Shown: in pieces, positions 62,054-64,000 of the stretch | Position numbering within the stretch: the stretch's first letter is position 1 | How the letters are laid out: the number at the start of each line of letters is the position of its first letter | Assembly: GCA_043777375.1 (NCBI GenBank) | Contig: JAYWHX010000016.1 | Coordinates: forward strand, 1 to 64,000 | DNA length: 64,000 nucleotides | From: TH-plancto1 sp043777375 | GTDB taxonomy: Bacteria > Planctomycetota > Planctomycetia > Planctomycetales > Planctomycetaceae | Direction: 5' to 3' | Position numbers and translations under genes: made by a program | The notes under the pieces: generated by a model | What the model saw: only the letters and a program-made list of their open reading frames with translations | The model's database searches: none | What the model was told of the DNA's origin: nothing

Positions 62054-62195
62054 ACCACGGAGACACGGAGGCACTGAGAAAAAAAAAGCGGCTGGTCACA
62101 CCTGACGTTGTGGCGGATGATGACTCTGATGCGAATGGACTTCTGATTTCACATTCTCATTCCCACTCTTCTCCGTGCCTTCGTGTCTCCGTGGT
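62054..62195. repeat. Palindrome (ACCACGGAGACACG type) in transporter operon
   Basis: Arms 62054-62078 and 62171-62195 are reverse complements at 23 of 25 positions, with a 92-base loop. It lies between the two permease genes. Similar in style to 16090-16166 and 45689-45800. Confidence 0.8.
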
Positions 62196-62225
62196 TTAAT
62201 CCTCCCGCGTTGATCACAGGCCGAA

Positions 62226-63218
62226 TCACCCCCCGCTGTCCTCGATTCGCACACGCGGATCGACCAGCGCGTAGAGCAGATCCGCCAGCAGCTGCCCGGC
62301 GAGGGTCAGGACTGAGAAGAGCAGCGTCAGGGCCATGATGACTGGATAATCTCGCTCCAAAATCGCGGAGAAGTACAGCTGCCCCAGGCCGGGCCAGTTG
62401 AAGATCCGCTCGATGATGACGGAGCCACTGAGCAGGGAGGGCAAGCTCAGACCGATCTTAGTGACAAAGGGAATCAGCGTGTTGCGAAAGGCATGCTTCA
62501 CGATGACCGCGAACGGGCCGAGGCCCTTGGCCTGCGCAGTGCGGATGTAGTCCTGGCGGATCACTTCCTGCATGTTCGCGCGGATGAATCGGGTGTAGTA
62601 AGCCAGGCTGCCGTAGGTGAACACGATGATCGGCAAGATCGAGTGCCGGACCACATCCCAGAATTTTGCGCTGGCGGAAAACGTGTCGTACTCATCGGAC
62701 TTCATCCCGTACAGCGGCAACCAGCCGAACTTCACAGCGACCAACAGCTGGAGCATTAAAGCTGCGACAAAGCTGGGGAATGAGTACAGGACATACAGTG
62801 AGATGCCGGTGATCCGTTCATCCCATTTCCCGGCCCGTGCGACCGAGATCAACCCGAGTGGAATTGAAATCAGATACGCCAGCAGCAGCGACGTGGACGA
62901 TAGCATCAGAGTCGGTCCGATCCGCTCTCCAATCACTTCGCTGACGGGCCGCTTGCGGGCAAACGACCGGCCCATCTCCCCGCGTCCCATGTCGATGACC
63001 CACTTGGCATAGGCCTCGTACCACGGCTTATCGAGGCCGTATTGCTTGAGTAGCTCCAATCGATCCGCATCGGAGATTTGGCGTTTCATGTCGCCACGAT
63101 CTTCGACCATCGTGATCGGCGAGCCGGGCATCGCGCGAACCAGTCCGTACACGCCGAACGTAATCAGCAGCAACGTTAATAGACCGATCGATAGCCGTCG
63201 AATCAGAAAGGCCAGCAT
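62226..63218 (-). CDS. Peptide ABC transporter permease, OppB/DppB type
   Basis: A 330-residue permease. The N-terminal FLIRRLSIGLLTLLLITFGV is typical for OppB, and the large periplasmic loop and GRSFARKRPVSEVIGERIG follow. The core has QDYIRTAQAKGLGPFAVIVK (the E-A-A loop, ATPase contact) and a C-terminal LADLLYALVDPRVRI. About six helices. It pairs with the OppC-like protein and the binding protein. It is 111 bases downstream of the binding-protein gene, a gap containing another palindrome. Confidence 0.91.
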   Translation of the reverse strand: MLAFLIRRLSIGLLTLLLITFGVYGLVRAMPGSPITMVEDRGDMKRQISDADRLELLKQYGLDKPWYEAYAKWVIDMGRGEMGRSFARKRPVSEVIGERIGPTLMLSSTSLLLAYLISIPLGLISVARAGKWDERITGISLYVLYSFPSFVAALMLQLLVAVKFGWLPLYGMKSDEYDTFSASAKFWDVVRHSILPIIVFTYGSLAYYTRFIRANMQEVIRQDYIRTAQAKGLGPFAVIVKHAFRNTLIPFVTKIGLSLPSLLSGSVIIERIFNWPGLGQLYFSAILERDYPVIMALTLLFSVLTLAGQLLADLLYALVDPRVRIEDSGG

Positions 63219-63252
63219 ACCGGGGGTCCCTCCGTGGTCCGTATTTGAGTGT

Positions 63253-63317
63253 CCGTAGGATAGGCTTCCAGCCTGTCGCGAACGTCGTAAATGACAGGCT
63301 GGAAGCCTATCCCACGG
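63253..63317. repeat. Palindrome (TAGGCTTCCAGCC type), copy 2
   Basis: Arms 63253-63277 and 63293-63317 match at 24 of 25 positions, and the arm sequence is the same as that at 52109-52170, with a different loop. It sits between the binding-protein and first permease genes. Confidence 0.9.
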
Positions 63318-63329
63318 TCTGCTCTTCAG

Positions 63330-64000
63330 CTACTTCGCCTTCCAGATCGACGAAATCCCCGGCGAGTAGTGGAACGGACCGCGCGGGCTGTACATGTAAC
63401 CTCGCAGGTTCTTATTGAACGCGTACATCGAGCTGCGATAGTACAGCCATGTATACGGTTGATCGTTCCAAAGGATCAACGCAATCTGGCGGTAGATCTC
63501 TGCCCGCTTGGCTCGGTCGAACTCGCGCTTGCCGTCTTCGAACAGCTTGTCGACCTTGGGGTTCGAGTATTGGACATAATTGCGGCCACCAGTCTTGAGT
63601 GCCTTCGTGGTCCACAAATTGTCGGAGTCATCCGGGTCAGCTCCTGAGCCCCAGCCCGCGCACATCGCATCGAAGTTGTGCTTCTTCGCATCGGCCTGCA
63701 AGACGGTGAATTCCGTCGGCTTGACGATGCAGCTGACGCCAATCTGCTTCAGGTTTTCTGAGACCAAGCCACAGATGCGTTCGGCCACCTTGGACCCGCT
63801 GCCGAATTGGAGCGCGAATTCGAACTTCACGAGTTTCCCGTTGACAACCTTGTCGAGAATCCCGTCCTCGTCGCTGTCAGTCCAGCCCGCCGCTTCAAGC
63901 AGCTCTTCCGCCTTGTCGAGGTCTTGTTGGTACGGTGCGGGCATCGGCTGAGGAGCCATCCACGCCGTCGGGTGATAGATCCCCTGGCCCGGTTCGTACA
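63330..64000 (-). CDS. Peptide ABC transporter substrate-binding protein, partial
   Basis: The C-terminal 223 residues of a family-5 extracellular solute-binding protein. The 5' end lies beyond the window, the frame being open to its edge (YEPGQGIYHPTAW). The conserved end features are DLDKAEELLEAAGWTDSDEDG (the lobe that reads a D-x-D-x-D calcium-like loop), FDAMCAGWGSGADPDD and the final YMYSPRGPFHYSPG. It captures peptides or related solutes for the two downstream permeases. An ATG at 63959 is internal, not the start. Confidence 0.9.
   Translation of the reverse strand, partial: YEPGQGIYHPTAWMAPQPMPAPYQQDLDKAEELLEAAGWTDSDEDGILDKVVNGKLVKFEFALQFGSGSKVAERICGLVSENLKQIGVSCIVKPTEFTVLQADAKKHNFDAMCAGWGSGADPDDSDNLWTTKALKTGGRNYVQYSNPKVDKLFEDGKREFDRAKRAEIYRQIALILWNDQPYTWLYYRSSMYAFNKNLRGYMYSPRGPFHYSPGISSIWKAK

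Overview
The window looks like a chromosomal segment of a planctomycete (Planctomycetota). This rests on the mix of protein families: tandem DUF1573 proteins, DUF1501, DUF1571, DUF1080, ThuA-like, DUF11-repeat and heparan-N-acetyltransferase-like membrane proteins, beside ordinary housekeeping genes. Coding density is high, GC is high (so most long antisense frames are shadows), and many spacers hold different palindromic repeats. Genus cannot be fixed from sequence alone.

Layout. 1-4990: a tRNA-Pro(TGG), two tandem paralogous exported DUF1573 proteins, a small zinc-ribbon-like protein and a membrane-anchored thermonuclease. 4987-13134 (minus): a complete F1Fo ATP synthase operon, atpZ-like, atpI-like, atpB, E, F, H, A, G, D, C. 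13423-15908: an acyltransferase-like membrane protein and a sugar-phosphate transferase. 16308-19167 (minus): ssb with rpsF, then ilvC with ilvN. 19465-21597: an ExbB-ExbD-ExbD proton-channel module. 21790-26858: sialidase, a small membrane protein, and rpsO-pnp, where PNPase has a long Arg/Asp/Gly repeat tail. 27190-32659: a frameshifted exported protein, a Tat-exported DUF1501 protein, a zinc-ribbon membrane protein, a receiver-like protein and a ThuA-like protein. 32930-36815: aroA-rsmB, convergent with a DUF1571 protein. 37225-39666: a large DUF11-repeat surface protein.

40266-41668 is an AT-richer island with two translationally coupled genes: an Arf/MglA-like P-loop GTPase and a two-helix membrane protein. 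I recognise neither as part of a described system, and this is the best candidate for an undescribed module. It is followed by an SGNH hydrolase that appears to lack its N-terminal export signal, a zinc alcohol dehydrogenase, two ABC ATPase-permease pairs (43695-47687), purQ, gmd and a secreted Gly-rich EF-hand protein. 50721-60820 holds exported hydrolases (alpha/beta hydrolase, DUF1080 lipoprotein, beta-lactamase-fold serine hydrolase), two overlapping unknown genes, a secreted repeat protein and an OsmC-like protein. 60910-64000 (minus) is a dipeptide/oligopeptide ABC transporter (two permeases and the C-terminal part of the binding protein, cut by the window end).

Repeats. At least eight kinds of palindromic element with 14-28 bp arms sit in spacers: 3751-3800, 16090-16166, 20910-20991, 45689-45800, 48656-48752, 51836-51951, 52001-52063, 52109-52170, 53891-53953, 62054-62195 and 63253-63317. 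Three lie side by side in one 370-base spacer. Two interrupt the peptide transporter operon. One pair (52109 and 63253) is the same element in two places. No CRISPR array, rRNA, riboswitch or intact transposase gene was seen.
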